Source: Bythopirellula sp041737835
Lineage (GTDB): Bacteria; Planctomycetota; Planctomycetia; Pirellulales; Lacipirellulaceae
DNA length: 64,000 nucleotides
Assembly: GCA_041737835.1 (NCBI GenBank)
Contig: JBGSQY010000072.1
Direction: 5' to 3' (one strand)
Both the position numbers and the translations under genes were made by a program. The notes beneath the pieces are model-generated. The model made no database searches. It was given only the letters and a program-made list of their open reading frames with translations, and was not told where the DNA came from. This document shows positions 35,287-44,751 of the stretch, piece after piece (position 1 is the first letter of the stretch; every line of letters starts with the position of its first letter).

Positions 35287-35700
35287 ATGGAACAATTCGA
35301 TCCCACACAAGGGGTGATTCTCAACGATTCGGTGCAACACCTTATCAACGACGTGCTCGTGTGGATTGGTTTTGGCACCGTCGTGGGACTACTGGCCAAG
35401 GCGATCATGCCGGGGCGTGATCCCGGGGGCGCAATCGCCACGATCTTCATGGGCATCGGCGGCACGATCATCGGGTGTGGCATCGCCAGCCATTTCAACC
35501 ATGGTCAGCGAATCGTTCCGATCAGTCCCTTGGGAATGCTGGTGGGCACCATCGGCACGCTAGTGATTTTGTTCTTTTATAAGATGCTCGGCGGCTATTA
35601 TTTCGTCGAAGGGGAATACGTCACACAATCCCATCGTCGCCGCCGGAGCCTAGGTGGCCGTCGTCGCCGCACGTTCGACACCGCCGCCTACGAAGATTAG
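35287..35700 (+). CDS. GlsB/YeaQ-family membrane protein with an Arg-rich tail
   Basis: The start is ATG 35287, with AAAGGA nine bases upstream (TTG 35278 is the alternative). The 137-residue protein has three hydrophobic segments of the transglycosylase-associated/GlsB family (IGFGTVVGLLAKAIMPGRDPGG, IATIFMGIGGTIIGCGIA, LGMLVGTIGTLVILFFY in outline). An extra cytoplasmic-looking tail ends HRRRRSLGGRRRRTFD. Members are stress-induced small membrane proteins of unclear mechanism. The usual length is about 80-90 residues, so the N-terminal and Arg-rich extensions are unusual. Confidence 0.9.
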   Translation: MEQFDPTQGVILNDSVQHLINDVLVWIGFGTVVGLLAKAIMPGRDPGGAIATIFMGIGGTIIGCGIASHFNHGQRIVPISPLGMLVGTIGTLVILFFYKMLGGYYFVEGEYVTQSHRRRRSLGGRRRRTFDTAAYED

Positions 35701-35788
35701 TTAACCGCGGAAAACGAGTTAGCCGCAAGGCGTAGCGCGTCGCAGACGAGCGCGCTCCTTCTCCACAATTCCCCTACCAACAAAAAGA

Positions 35789-35818
35789 CACGCCGCCGCG
35801 TAAAAACGCGACGGCGTG
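35789..35818 (-). terminator. Rho-independent terminator for the Tad-like operon
   Basis: The stem CACGCCGCCGCG pairs with CGCGACGGCGTG around a short loop. Read on the minus strand it is followed by TCTTTTTGTTGG. It lies about 95 bases after the VWA/TadG gene stop. Confidence 0.85.
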
Positions 35819-35911
35819 CGGTAGTGATCGGGCAAGAGCGGTTCAGGACACCAAGACCGCCGACTTGCGAATCGACCACCAAAGGGCAGGGGTGACTGCC
35901 ATGCTTCAAAG

Positions 35912-37681
35912 CTAATCCGGCGTGGGAGCCGTCATCTCGTACACGAGTCGAGCTGGCGGAACTTGGGAAGCTATGTTCTGGAAAGCTTCGACAAGTTGGT
36001 CTTCCATGTCGGCGGTCCCTCCGCCAGGTACGTTGATGAATATGCCGTTGCCAGCAAAGGCGATCGCCTTCATCAAGTCACGGTCGGCACCATCCCCCAC
36101 GGCCAGCGTGTGGATGACAACTCCCAACTTGATCGCTTCGGTTGCTTCCCAGAAGGCATATCGTTTCTTCGTGTCGGAAGTCGTGTAATTGGCCGAGCCG
36201 TCGCCGTCGTAGTCGGTCCAATCCGACCACTTGAAACTAGCGGGGAGGCTCCAACCGCCAGGAGCTTGGTTGGTTTGACCATCCGTCATAAGCAACATCG
36301 TAGGTCGGGCACCATAACGGGTGTAGCCATCGTCGTTGGGATCATTGGCTTTGCCCACTAACAATTCGCGGGCTTTCAAAATGCCGTCACCCATAGCGGT
36401 CCAACCGTCATATTCACCGGCTTGGTGGCGGCGTTGCATCGAATCAATCACCGTGTAGTCCGTTGTGATCGGATTGTCTGAAATGTCGATGTTAACTTCG
36501 CCGTCATAGTACGACATTTGCGGCTCGGCCCACTTGCCGTAGGCAACCCAACCGACTTCGTCTCCAAAATCAAGTTCGGTCAAGAAATCCATGAACAGCG
36601 ACATGCCGTTGCGGTTGGCATGGAACGGATAATGCTTCGTCCGCCACAAGTCTTCGCTGAGGGTGGGATCAGGCCGACTTTCTTGCAAGTAATTCATCAA
36701 TGTGCGGTAGCCATATTTTTTCTTGTAGGTACCACTCAAGTTTTTGACGTGGTTAATATAACCTTGCCACAACGAATCGCTTGTGGAATTGCTGGGGCGG
36801 GGCTTCGGAGAGCCATTGCTATATCGCCCTGATTGCGGGAACGGAAACTTGCGTTTTCCATCAGGTCCATTATCCGTCAATTTGAGAGACGCCATAATCG
36901 TGGCGGTGTCACTACTGGAAAGGTAGGTGCCCTCCGCGGTTTTGACCTGGCCGAATCCCGTGGCGGGAAATTTAGAGATCGATGTGTCGGGCCACTTGGG
37001 ACTGGCTGCTACTAAGTCGTTCCACATGTTGTCGAGCAAGGTGTTAACTTCGCTGGCACCCAAGTTGGAAATCAGCGAACTGTCGTCGTTCATCGAGGAC
37101 GACACATCGAGTACCACGACCAAATCGCGAGCTTCGATAAAGGCCGTCGCCGACGTCTGTATGGGAACTTGGTCCCTACCTATGGCCCAACCAAACGCCA
37201 AAGGCAATTCGCCGTCGGGTTGGGTTGTGTCGGGATTGGTCTTGCGGGCCACGACCTGTACGACGTTGTAAGGATCGCTGTCCCACAGTATGGGCCAAGT
37301 GTTGGATTCGGCGTCATACATCCGCCGGCCGAAACGAACGTCCATATCGGCGTTCACATAGATGCCATTTTTTTCGGCCACTTGAGCCGCCATCTCGCGG
37401 GCCGCGGCGATCGCGATCGAGTTCGCATCGATGTTGGCCGAGCCTTGACCTTGCCCCGCGGCGTAAACTGCCGCATTGATTTCTTGCGCGGCCGCTAACA
37501 CCGCCGCATCGCAAGCGTTTTGCATTTCCGTTTCGGTGAGCACCATGCGGCCGGTGTCGACCGACAATGCGACGAAAGCAAAAATGGCGACCAAGGCAAA
37601 CGCCGTGAGCACAACGATAATGCCGCGCCGTTGGCCTCCTCGAGACTGCTGTTGCTGACTAGTCGGTTGGATGTTTTTCAT
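35912..37681 (-). CDS. TadG-like protein with von Willebrand factor A domain
   Basis: The start is ATG 37681, with GGAG eight bases upstream (589 residues). A Tad/TadG N-terminal segment contains one membrane helix (GIIVVLTAFALVAIFAFVAL) followed by VDTGRMVLTETEMQNACDAAVLAAAQ, typical of TadG. A VWA domain begins at LVVVLDVSSSMNDDS, a complete MIDAS metal site (D-x-S-x-S), with MLLMTDGQTN and TLAVGDGADRDLMKAIA further on. An Asp/Asn-rich DYDGDGSANYT loop could bind calcium. TadG/E/F proteins are envelope components of Flp/Tad pilus systems or stand-alone adhesins. Last gene of a three-gene operon. Confidence 0.92.
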   Translation of the reverse strand: MKNIQPTSQQQQSRGGQRRGIIVVLTAFALVAIFAFVALSVDTGRMVLTETEMQNACDAAVLAAAQEINAAVYAAGQGQGSANIDANSIAIAAAREMAAQVAEKNGIYVNADMDVRFGRRMYDAESNTWPILWDSDPYNVVQVVARKTNPDTTQPDGELPLAFGWAIGRDQVPIQTSATAFIEARDLVVVLDVSSSMNDDSSLISNLGASEVNTLLDNMWNDLVAASPKWPDTSISKFPATGFGQVKTAEGTYLSSSDTATIMASLKLTDNGPDGKRKFPFPQSGRYSNGSPKPRPSNSTSDSLWQGYINHVKNLSGTYKKKYGYRTLMNYLQESRPDPTLSEDLWRTKHYPFHANRNGMSLFMDFLTELDFGDEVGWVAYGKWAEPQMSYYDGEVNIDISDNPITTDYTVIDSMQRRHQAGEYDGWTAMGDGILKARELLVGKANDPNDDGYTRYGARPTMLLMTDGQTNQAPGGWSLPASFKWSDWTDYDGDGSANYTTSDTKKRYAFWEATEAIKLGVVIHTLAVGDGADRDLMKAIAFAGNGIFINVPGGGTADMEDQLVEAFQNIASQVPPARLVYEMTAPTPD

Positions 37682-37727
37682 GGTGCATACTCCAGGACAA
37701 GGTTGGGGAGACGTGCTTAATAGGTAT

Positions 37728-38210
37728 TTACTGGGATAACGTAGCGCGACCATTACGGAAAACGATCGCCGCCTTCATGCCGTAGTCGTTCGAAGGACTC
37801 ACGGGCGTAAAGCTCACACTGGAATAAGGAATCGTTATTTCCACTTGGAACAGCTTCAAATCGTTCGCGGGATCGTCGAGATCAAACGTGGTATTGGGAT
37901 CGTCGGCATCGGTCACCGAGACGCTAATGTCACTAGGATCCAGGCCCGAAGATGCGAGAAATTTCTTCACATCTTCGACTAATTTCGAGTTGGTGCTTTG
38001 CCCTTCGGGCAGCATCCCATCGCGATCCATCGAAGCGAACCGGGCCCCTTCCCGGGCCGCGGTTTCCAGCAAATTCTGGCCGTCGTAGGCGCGGCTGAGT
38101 TCAATCAAACCCAAAGCCGTTGAGAACAGAATGGGAGCCACAAAAGCGAATTCCACCGCGACCGCAGCGCGGCGGAAAGTTTCTTGGTTGCGATTTCGTT
38201 TGGTCTTCAT
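37728..38210 (-). CDS. TadE-like pseudopilin family protein
   Basis: The 160-residue protein starts with a basic N-terminus and the TadE signature AAVAVEFAFVAPILFSTALGLIELSR, with the conserved Glu typical of prepilin-like proteins. ENLLETAAREGARFA-type helix sequences follow (here QNLLETAAREGARFASMD). The rest is an extracytoplasmic beta-rich domain. It is separated by 27 bases from the upstream TadE-like gene and by 46 from the TadG-like gene. No Tad ATPase (TadA), secretin (RcpA) or platform genes are in the window. Confidence 0.92.
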   Translation of the reverse strand: MKTKRNRNQETFRRAAVAVEFAFVAPILFSTALGLIELSRAYDGQNLLETAAREGARFASMDRDGMLPEGQSTNSKLVEDVKKFLASSGLDPSDISVSVTDADDPNTTFDLDDPANDLKLFQVEITIPYSSVSFTPVSPSNDYGMKAAIVFRNGRATLSQ

Positions 38211-38237
38211 GGTGACCTCGATTCAAGAACAGGGAGT

Positions 38238-38708
38238 TTATTCGTGACGCATAAATGCTTGCGCATCGATGATAACGTCTTTGAGAAAAGGCATAGGTAC
38301 GATGGCCACGTCGTTGTAGGCCACTTTGGCTCGTACCACGAACAAAGTACGCGACTCGGTCTCTTCCAAATTGATATCCGGCATATCCTCCAGCGATTGG
38401 CCCGACTCCGGCATCGTGCTGCTCGCATCGAGCGAACTGGCGTTCTTCACAAAAATTTGCACGTGCTGCATAGGAACAACCGTGCCGAGCGATTGCTCGA
38501 CACGGCTTTCCACTTGGGCCGTCGTGGAGCCCTCAACGGCCCCCACGCGAGCGGCATTACGGCATGCGCTGTTCATCACGTTGTTGATCAACTGCGCGTG
38601 ACCGAATTCAAAAATGGCGAACACCAGAATGAGAAACACGGGCAACACCACGGCCGTCTCAACGATCGTGGTTCCACGGCGATGGCGGCTATTCGTACGA
38701 CCGAACAT
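38238..38708 (-). CDS. Second TadE/TadF-like protein
   Basis: The start is ATG 38708 (MFGRTNSRHRRG); upstream in-frame codons are less supported. The 156-residue protein shows the TadE-like segment RGTTIVETAVVLPVFLILVFAIFEFGHAQLI, quoted here as a membrane helix at about 12-35, followed by NNVMNSACRNAARVGAVEG. The remainder is polar. It is the first gene of the operon with the TadE-like and TadG-like genes. Pairs of TadE-type minor pseudopilins are common in planctomycete genomes and may sit in the envelope independent of a classical Flp pilus. Confidence 0.88.
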   Translation of the reverse strand: MFGRTNSRHRRGTTIVETAVVLPVFLILVFAIFEFGHAQLINNVMNSACRNAARVGAVEGSTTAQVESRVEQSLGTVVPMQHVQIFVKNASSLDASSTMPESGQSLEDMPDINLEETESRTLFVVRAKVAYNDVAIVPMPFLKDVIIDAQAFMRHE

Positions 38709-39070
38709 AGTTGTCCGTCCTCTCCCTTGGCAGCGACGCATACGTGCGCACTGCCAATGCAAGCGCGAATCGCTGGGTCGTGGAGCCTGGCGACTCGGGG
38801 TTGGTCCGCGCTCATCTTGCCGCGCGAACTGTCAGGTGGGTGGGATAAGTTTCCGAAAAGGTGGGTGGACCAGTTTGCTGTCCATTAGAAATCTAGTTCA
38901 GATTTTTTCAGTTGGCGCGAAGAAATTCTAAGAATTCTCGGCTGTTGCAGATAGCAATCGCACACAAGAAGCTCTGTTGAGCTTTGACCACAACATGGTG
39001 AAATCCGCCAACAAAAAAAGTGGGCCGGAACAAATGTTCCGACCCACTTTGAGGCAATAACGCATTGGTC
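38709..39070. other. Intergenic region with promoter side and a terminator
   Basis: The left part, upstream of the tadE-like operon, should hold its promoter, but I could not identify a clear one. The right part holds the terminator of the SdrD-like gene (39018-39050). No coding frame or RNA gene is supported. Confidence 0.5.
39018..39050 (-). terminator. Rho-independent terminator of the SdrD-like gene
   Basis: AAGTGGG-C-CGGAACA pairs with TGTTCCG-A-CCCACTT around a short AA loop. On the minus strand it runs into CTTTTTTTGTTGG. It lies about 20 bases after the stop. Confidence 0.9.
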
Positions 39071-41749
39071 TTAGTACGAGATATAGCTACGCTTCGACGA
39101 CGGCACAGCCAATTCGCGGAAGTCATAATCCGTCGCATCGACACCTGAATCCAATTGGATGCCGATGAACAGGTCCTTGACCTGATCGGTGGTCACGTCG
39201 TTGGGAATCACGAACGGACCGGGATTCTCACCCAAGAAACCGCCGTGGCTACCAATCGAATCCGGGCCGTCCTTGTAACCGGTCGGCTGCGATTGAATGA
39301 TGCGGTACGTACCCGACTTGAGATTGTTGAACGAATAGTTGCCGCTCGCGTCGGTTGTGGTCGTCAGCACCACGGCATTATTCTGGTTGTCCGTGCCCTT
39401 GAGCGTGATCACGACGTTGGCCAGCAATCGGTCTCCAGCATCGTGGACGCCGTTGTTGTTTTTATCGACGTACACCGTGCCGGCGATGCTCGCAGGATCG
39501 ACCTTCACCAACGTGGTTTCGTCGTCGTCGTTGTTATTGAGATTGGTTTCCTGCTCGTTGCCTTCAACGTGAGCCGTGTTGTACAGCGAGCCCTCGAAGT
39601 TGGCGGCAACCGCGACTGTGATTGTAATCGTCTTGGTAGCTCCCGAGGCGAGGTTGCCGAGCTCGAATTCCAAGTCGCGACCGTTGATGGAATCGGGCAC
39701 TTGCGAAGCGCTTACATAGGTCACGCCTGTCACCGGCAGCGTATCAGTCACCACCACGCCCGTCGCATTGGACGGACCGTTGTTCTTAATCGTCAGTGTG
39801 TAAGTGAACTGGCTGCCCGGTGCGACCGGATCTTGGCTGTCGATCTTGGTGATCTGCAAGTCGATCCGCGGCGTCACGGGATTGGAAACCGAGTCGGTAT
39901 TGTTCGACAGGTTCACTTCCTTGGGAGCCGCCACCGTGGCTGTGTTAACAAGCGTGCCCGTGGCATTCTTGTTCACTTTGGCCTGAATGGTGATATAGAT
40001 CGATTCGCCCGGATCGACCGTGCCGAGATTGGCCGTGATCACGCCCCCCACGTGTTGCAACGTCACTCCGGGAACGCTCACCGTTCCAGAAACGAACGTC
40101 ACGAACGAGGGCAGGGTATCGGTGAAAGTCGTTCCCGCGGCAGCGGAAGGACCTTCATTATCGATCTTAATGTTGTAGGTCAGAGTCTCGTCGGGTGCGA
40201 TCGAAGTCTGTTGCACCGACTTGTCGAGCACGAGGTCAAACCCGAAGAAACCAAAATCAAGCGTGCGATTGGTGTTGCCGTTATCCGATGTTTCAGCGCC
40301 ACCGGCCAGCGTGATCGCCTGGCTTACGACACCAGCACCCGCGAGCGGCGTGCCGTTGTCGTCGTTGTCGATGTTGTTATCGGGATCCGCAGCAAGGGCA
40401 CTACCCAAGCTCGAAGCCAAACCTTCGAGATTACCACCTGCCGTGAAGTTCGTTGGATCGACTTGAACTATGTACTTGCCGGCAAACAGATTTTGGAACA
40501 GGTAATTGCCATTCGCATCGGTCACGGCCTGACCCATCAGTTGGTCGACTCCAGCCGTGTAGCTGTTGTCGCCGTTGGTGTCTTCATACAAGTTGAGCTT
40601 CACGCCCGCGATGCCGCTTTCGTTGGCATCGAACTGGCCATCGTCATCGATGTCGGCCCAAACGCGATCACCCAAGCTGAGTTTCGGCGACGCCGTGAAG
40701 TTGGCCCGCTTGGTGGTGAGACCGACAAGCCCCACAAGAGAAACTTGCCCGTCGACCGCGTTCACACCCTCAAAGGTCAATTCCAACGCACCGACGTTGG
40801 TAAAATTGGCCCCATTGCCACCCTTGGCGCTCGGAACGTCATCGAAGCGGAACACGGCCAAGCCGGTGGCGGCACCACCCGGAGATTCTGGCACGGTGGT
40901 TATGTATTCCGACCAATTGTTCGCATCGGAATATATGCGGAGTTTGATTTTCGCGTTGGGATGATCGGCGCCCGAAGTCAGCGCGATGCCGGTCATCGTG
41001 TTACCGTCGAACTCGGTGAGATCGATCCCACCCAGACCGGTGTGGTTGATCGCCAAGGCATTGCCGTCGACGCCGTCCCAAACAATTTTGGCGTTGCCGA
41101 TGACGGTCGTATCACTGGCGAGCCGCAACAAACCCGCGGCACTAATCAACGATACTGACGAAAAGGGATCGTTCCCCTGGGTCAGTTCGACGTACATGTC
41201 GCGTTCGCCACCCAACACGCCGTTGTCGACTTGCGTCGAATTCTGGCTCGATGGCAGCGGTGGCGCGGCACTCACGACTTGAGTTGTTTCGAAATCGTCG
41301 ATTTCGGGGCCGTCGACGCCCTCGGCTTCTTGAAGCGTGATAACGATCTTCTGTGTGTCTTCGCCAGCTTCAAATTGCAATGAAGAGGGCAGGGCGACCT
41401 TCACGAAATAGGTGCCTGCTTCCAGACCGTTGAAGCCGTACTGGCCCAGCGAATTGGTCGAAGCCGCATTGATTTGGACGTCGCTGGCGTCGAAACTGCC
41501 GTTGCCGTTGTCGCGGTAAAGTGTGACGTTTGCGCCGACCACAGCGACGTCGTTGGCCGCGTTGCCGTCGCCTTGCACGTCGGTCCGGACAAAGCCGATG
41601 ATCTCCGCCATGTCGGCGGCCATCATTTGACGACTCTCAAGCTTCTCGAAGCCAAATTGCTTGGGACGCAAAGAAACGGCTTGTTTTTGCCGTCTTTTGC
41701 CGCCTAAGCGAACGGGAAACTTGAATGACTCGGAACCTGGGATAGCCAT
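39071..41749 (-). CDS. Surface protein with LExR-type N-terminal signal, SdrD-B and DUF11 repeats
   Basis: An 892-residue protein, with GAGG seven bases before ATG 41749. Residues about 33-45 (FEKLESRQMMAAD) match the planctomycete LEPR-type N-terminal motif of surface proteins, replacing a classical signal peptide. The first domain is SdrD-B/Cna-like (IIGFVRTDVQGDG; NSLGQYGFNGLEAGTYFVKV). Another SdrD-B domain follows (LSLGDRVWADIDDDGQFD), then two DUF11 domains (LTYNIKIDNEGPSAAAG; FTYTLTIKNNGPSNATG) and a final SdrD-B domain (IAGTVYVDKNNNGVHDAGD). It ends DFRELAVPSSKRSYISY. Rich Asp/Asn loops suggest calcium-stiffened rods. It is likely attached to the outer surface as an adhesin or S-layer-like component. 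Confidence 0.94.
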   Translation of the reverse strand: MAIPGSESFKFPVRLGGKRRQKQAVSLRPKQFGFEKLESRQMMAADMAEIIGFVRTDVQGDGNAANDVAVVGANVTLYRDNGNGSFDASDVQINAASTNSLGQYGFNGLEAGTYFVKVALPSSLQFEAGEDTQKIVITLQEAEGVDGPEIDDFETTQVVSAAPPLPSSQNSTQVDNGVLGGERDMYVELTQGNDPFSSVSLISAAGLLRLASDTTVIGNAKIVWDGVDGNALAINHTGLGGIDLTEFDGNTMTGIALTSGADHPNAKIKLRIYSDANNWSEYITTVPESPGGAATGLAVFRFDDVPSAKGGNGANFTNVGALELTFEGVNAVDGQVSLVGLVGLTTKRANFTASPKLSLGDRVWADIDDDGQFDANESGIAGVKLNLYEDTNGDNSYTAGVDQLMGQAVTDANGNYLFQNLFAGKYIVQVDPTNFTAGGNLEGLASSLGSALAADPDNNIDNDDNGTPLAGAGVVSQAITLAGGAETSDNGNTNRTLDFGFFGFDLVLDKSVQQTSIAPDETLTYNIKIDNEGPSAAAGTTFTDTLPSFVTFVSGTVSVPGVTLQHVGGVITANLGTVDPGESIYITIQAKVNKNATGTLVNTATVAAPKEVNLSNNTDSVSNPVTPRIDLQITKIDSQDPVAPGSQFTYTLTIKNNGPSNATGVVVTDTLPVTGVTYVSASQVPDSINGRDLEFELGNLASGATKTITITVAVAANFEGSLYNTAHVEGNEQETNLNNNDDDETTLVKVDPASIAGTVYVDKNNNGVHDAGDRLLANVVITLKGTDNQNNAVVLTTTTDASGNYSFNNLKSGTYRIIQSQPTGYKDGPDSIGSHGGFLGENPGPFVIPNDVTTDQVKDLFIGIQLDSGVDATDYDFRELAVPSSKRSYISY

Positions 41750-41832
41750 AACGATACCTCACGAGTGCTAGCTGGCCGACTTCGACAAGTGCAGACTGTG
41801 AGAGTTGTATCGGCAAGAAGGCCCTCGGAGGT

Positions 41833-43866
41833 TTACCAGTTGTATTCGATGCCTGTATTCAAGCCCTGAATGAGCACATTCGTTTCGTTGAACGTGAACA
41901 TGGGGCGGCTGGGGATATACAGAACTGAATCCGCATCATCGCTTGGAATCTGCGTCGAGTTGAGTTCACGATCAATTTGATCGCCCGGCCTCACGACGTT
42001 CGTCCAGTACATGATCGTATAACCAAGCCTCAGCTTGCACCGCTGAGTCAACTTGTAGCCGACTGTCAGGTTGAGTTCCGGGATCATACTGAAGCGGTTG
42101 CGGTCGTAATCGCCAATATTGCCGACATACAGCTCGTTATCTGGTGCAGGACCTTGATTGTTATCCTGCGTGAGCAGGCCACCGGCCGCGCGTTCCGTGG
42201 GGCCGCCCGGTTCGGTCACGTCGGTGTAACCGTTGATCGAAACCTGCTGCCGCGTGCTGCCCAAGCCAATTTTGGAAAGCAAGGAAAGCGACCAGCGATT
42301 CCGTTCGACGCCCCAGTCAAAGCCGAGTTCACCACCGAGAAAGGTGTTTTCGGTGCTAAACTGATCGACAAGGTAAAAAGTCGTGCCATTGGGTGGCAGA
42401 TCCCCTGGTGGGGGAATAATTTCGCTGGCAGCTTCCAGATCTTCCGTAATTTGAAGCATCTCGTCGAGTTGATACCAACGGAATCCTGCGAGGAAGTCGA
42501 CGTACCGTGAATCGCCACCACAGCCAACTACGCTGCCGCAGCCGATTCCTGACCCGCAACTCACTCCTAAACCACAATCGACTCCCATTCCACAATTCAC
42601 ACAGTCACCGCAGCCCACGGTCGGACAGCAGCTGCGACACAAATTGTGCCGCAAAGTTAAACCAGCACCTTGGAACTCGCTGCTGGAATAAACGCTCACC
42701 GTGCCGTCCAAAATATCCGACGAAACTTGTTCGGCCGCTTCGCGTGGCGAAAGGTCTAGTTCGCCGTCTTGATCGACGTCGGGCGTTAGATCGAAGAATG
42801 GCCGACCAATCCAATAAGGTTCGCCGTTGACTCCGCCCAAGGCGAAATCTTCTTCAAGTTTGCCCAACATTAAATAGTCGAACTCGATGGCCTGCTTGTT
42901 ACATTCATCGATCCAGGTGCCCAACATAATGCGAAAACCGCTACGTGCATCTTCCAATATTGGATCCTGCCCATAAACGATCTGTGTACTCGGATTATCC
43001 CCAGGGAAGTTGGGCAGCACCGCACCATCTTGTGCGTCAGAGATCGTCACCAGCGGCGGGACATCCATGCCTTCGAGCCACCACAGCAAATATTCGCCCC
43101 GTGCATAAGCCCGACTCATCGGAGGCGAGGCGCCGCCTTGGCGATAGCCGCCGTGTCCCGCGTGCAACGAACATGTTCCATCTTGGCAATTCGAACAGCC
43201 GCCAAAGTCCAAACCTTGATCTTGATAGATGGGACCATTCCCTTCACCCATATAAACCTGCTCACCCTCTTCAAAGTTGAAGGTCTCTCCCTCACCGATC
43301 AGCTCTGGCTCACCTGCTGGCGTGGGTTCATCAGCAGGGATCGGTTCTAGCAACGCTTTATCGTCGGGTTCACCCGCCGGAATGGGTTCCTGAAAAGCCG
43401 CTTGTTGCACGCCGTTTGCAGGGCGCGCTGCTCGCGCAACGGTGTTGTTTCCACTGCGAGGGAAAACAAGCTGTGAGGCAAGTAGCGTATCACCGGTATC
43501 GTGACGCACGCCTACAATCCGACCGACATAAGGCTCAAGGTTTATTTTCTCCACTGGCTCGACGAAACGCAAAATACCGCCATAGCGGTCCACGAGCGCG
43601 AACGCCGGCTCACCTTGTTTATTCTTATTGCGCACCAACTTTGCTTGCAGTGTGGGGCGCTGAATACCACGCCGCGGCGGCAGCTGCGCCTTGTTGTTGG
43701 GAACGAGGCCCGCTGGAGCATTGGGCTCGAACAGCGAGTCGACCATCCGCCCCGCGGCGCGATCGGGCGCTGCGCTGCTTTGGGCAAATAATACGTTAAC
43801 CGATGAAAACGAAAGAGCGCAGGCAGCCGCAACCGCCGCGCACAACGACAATCGTCGCACAACCAT
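41833..43866 (-). CDS. BBP7-type outer-membrane beta-barrel protein with Cys-rich insert
   Basis: The start is ATG 43866, with AAGGA seven bases upstream, giving a signal peptide (LSLCAAVAAACALSFSSVNVLFA). The 677-residue protein has an N-terminal basic region with one fold-like block (LQAKLVRNKNKQGEPAFALVDRYGGILRF, in outline) and an acidic PIPAGEP/PIPADEP repeat region. A short Cys/His cluster follows (CSNCQDGTCSLHAGH), then the BBP7 barrel (GEYLLWWLEGMDVPPLV to the C-terminal GLNTGIEYNW). A Cys-rich loop (CRSCCPTVGCGDC and onward, about 13 Cys) interrupts the barrel. BBP7 barrels are planctomycete outer-membrane proteins. Possible disulfide crosslinking to other Cys-rich proteins is inference. 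Confidence 0.92.
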   Translation of the reverse strand: MVVRRLSLCAAVAAACALSFSSVNVLFAQSSAAPDRAAGRMVDSLFEPNAPAGLVPNNKAQLPPRRGIQRPTLQAKLVRNKNKQGEPAFALVDRYGGILRFVEPVEKINLEPYVGRIVGVRHDTGDTLLASQLVFPRSGNNTVARAARPANGVQQAAFQEPIPAGEPDDKALLEPIPADEPTPAGEPELIGEGETFNFEEGEQVYMGEGNGPIYQDQGLDFGGCSNCQDGTCSLHAGHGGYRQGGASPPMSRAYARGEYLLWWLEGMDVPPLVTISDAQDGAVLPNFPGDNPSTQIVYGQDPILEDARSGFRIMLGTWIDECNKQAIEFDYLMLGKLEEDFALGGVNGEPYWIGRPFFDLTPDVDQDGELDLSPREAAEQVSSDILDGTVSVYSSSEFQGAGLTLRHNLCRSCCPTVGCGDCVNCGMGVDCGLGVSCGSGIGCGSVVGCGGDSRYVDFLAGFRWYQLDEMLQITEDLEAASEIIPPPGDLPPNGTTFYLVDQFSTENTFLGGELGFDWGVERNRWSLSLLSKIGLGSTRQQVSINGYTDVTEPGGPTERAAGGLLTQDNNQGPAPDNELYVGNIGDYDRNRFSMIPELNLTVGYKLTQRCKLRLGYTIMYWTNVVRPGDQIDRELNSTQIPSDDADSVLYIPSRPMFTFNETNVLIQGLNTGIEYNW

Positions 43867-44106
43867 GTGTGTGTCCTTCCCCGCGCACTCGCGCAGACAG
43901 TTGCCTGCGAAAGCCAATCGGGACTGGAATATTGGTAGTAGAAGAGATCCTGTCACGAAAAGCGGAAGGCTTTTAGCAAAAGGCCTGATTCGACCGCAAG
44001 ACCAGTTTTTTTGAGTTATATGCCTCGTTGTCACCGTACCCTAAGCTTGCGATACTAAAAGGACTGACAAATGGCAGATTTGACCTAAACGAATCGTGGC
44101 AAACGC

Positions 44107-44751
44107 ATGTGGCCCGACCAGCAGAATACCGAACAGTTGCTAGCCGCGGCGCGCAGCGGTGACGGCGATGCAGTGAATCAACTGCTCGATCGCCACCGCG
44201 TGGCGATTCGCCAGATGATCGATCTCCGCATGGATCAAATGATCAAACGGCGAGTCGATGCCAGCGACATCGTGCAGGAGGTATTGATCGAAGCCAACCG
44301 CCGGCTCAACGACTATCTTCAAAACCCGGTGATGCCGTTTCATTTGTGGCTACGGCAAATGGCCAAAGATCGGTTGATCGACGCCCACCGTCGTCATCGT
44401 GGCGCCGACCGGCGAAGTTTAGACCGCGAGCAACCACTGGTCGCTGCCGCGGGTAACGAATCGTCGGTCGATCTGCTCGCGCAAATTCGCGATTCAGAAC
44501 TTACCCCCGCCGCAGCCGCGACATGGCATGAACTGCAAGCACGTTTTCAACAAGCCTGCGAGCAGCTTGATGACCTCGATCAAGAAATTGTGCTGCTCAG
44601 GCATTTCGAACACCTTTCCAACACCGAAGCGGCACAAGTGCTGCAACTCTCGCCGCAAGCGGCCAGCATGCGCTATCTGCGTGCCATGCGACGGTTGCGC
44701 CAGTTCATGGATGGCTCAGACGGTCCTGCTTCCGATGAACAAGTCTCATGA
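44107..44751 (+). CDS. ECF RNA polymerase sigma factor coupled to a kinase
   Basis: The 214-residue sigma-70-family protein has region 2 (IDLRMDQMIKRRVDASDIVQEVLIEA; FHLWLRQMAKDRLIDAHRRH in short blocks) and region 4 (LDDLDQEIVLLRHFEHLSNTEAAQVL; LSPQAASMRYLRAMRRLR). Planctomycetes encode many such ECF factors beside Hanks kinases, proposed to be activated by phosphorylation instead of anti-sigma release. Here the downstream kinase overlaps by four bases (ATGA, 44748). It is divergent from the BBP7 gene, so the 240-base spacer carries both promoters. Confidence 0.97.
   Translation: MWPDQQNTEQLLAAARSGDGDAVNQLLDRHRVAIRQMIDLRMDQMIKRRVDASDIVQEVLIEANRRLNDYLQNPVMPFHLWLRQMAKDRLIDAHRRHRGADRRSLDREQPLVAAAGNESSVDLLAQIRDSELTPAAAATWHELQARFQQACEQLDDLDQEIVLLRHFEHLSNTEAAQVLQLSPQAASMRYLRAMRRLRQFMDGSDGPASDEQVS

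Noticed and set aside
39155..41158. 667-codon plus-strand frame opposite the SdrD-like gene
   Set aside because: It is the antisense shadow of a clear repeat protein with known domains; no ribosome binding site and composition follows the complement.
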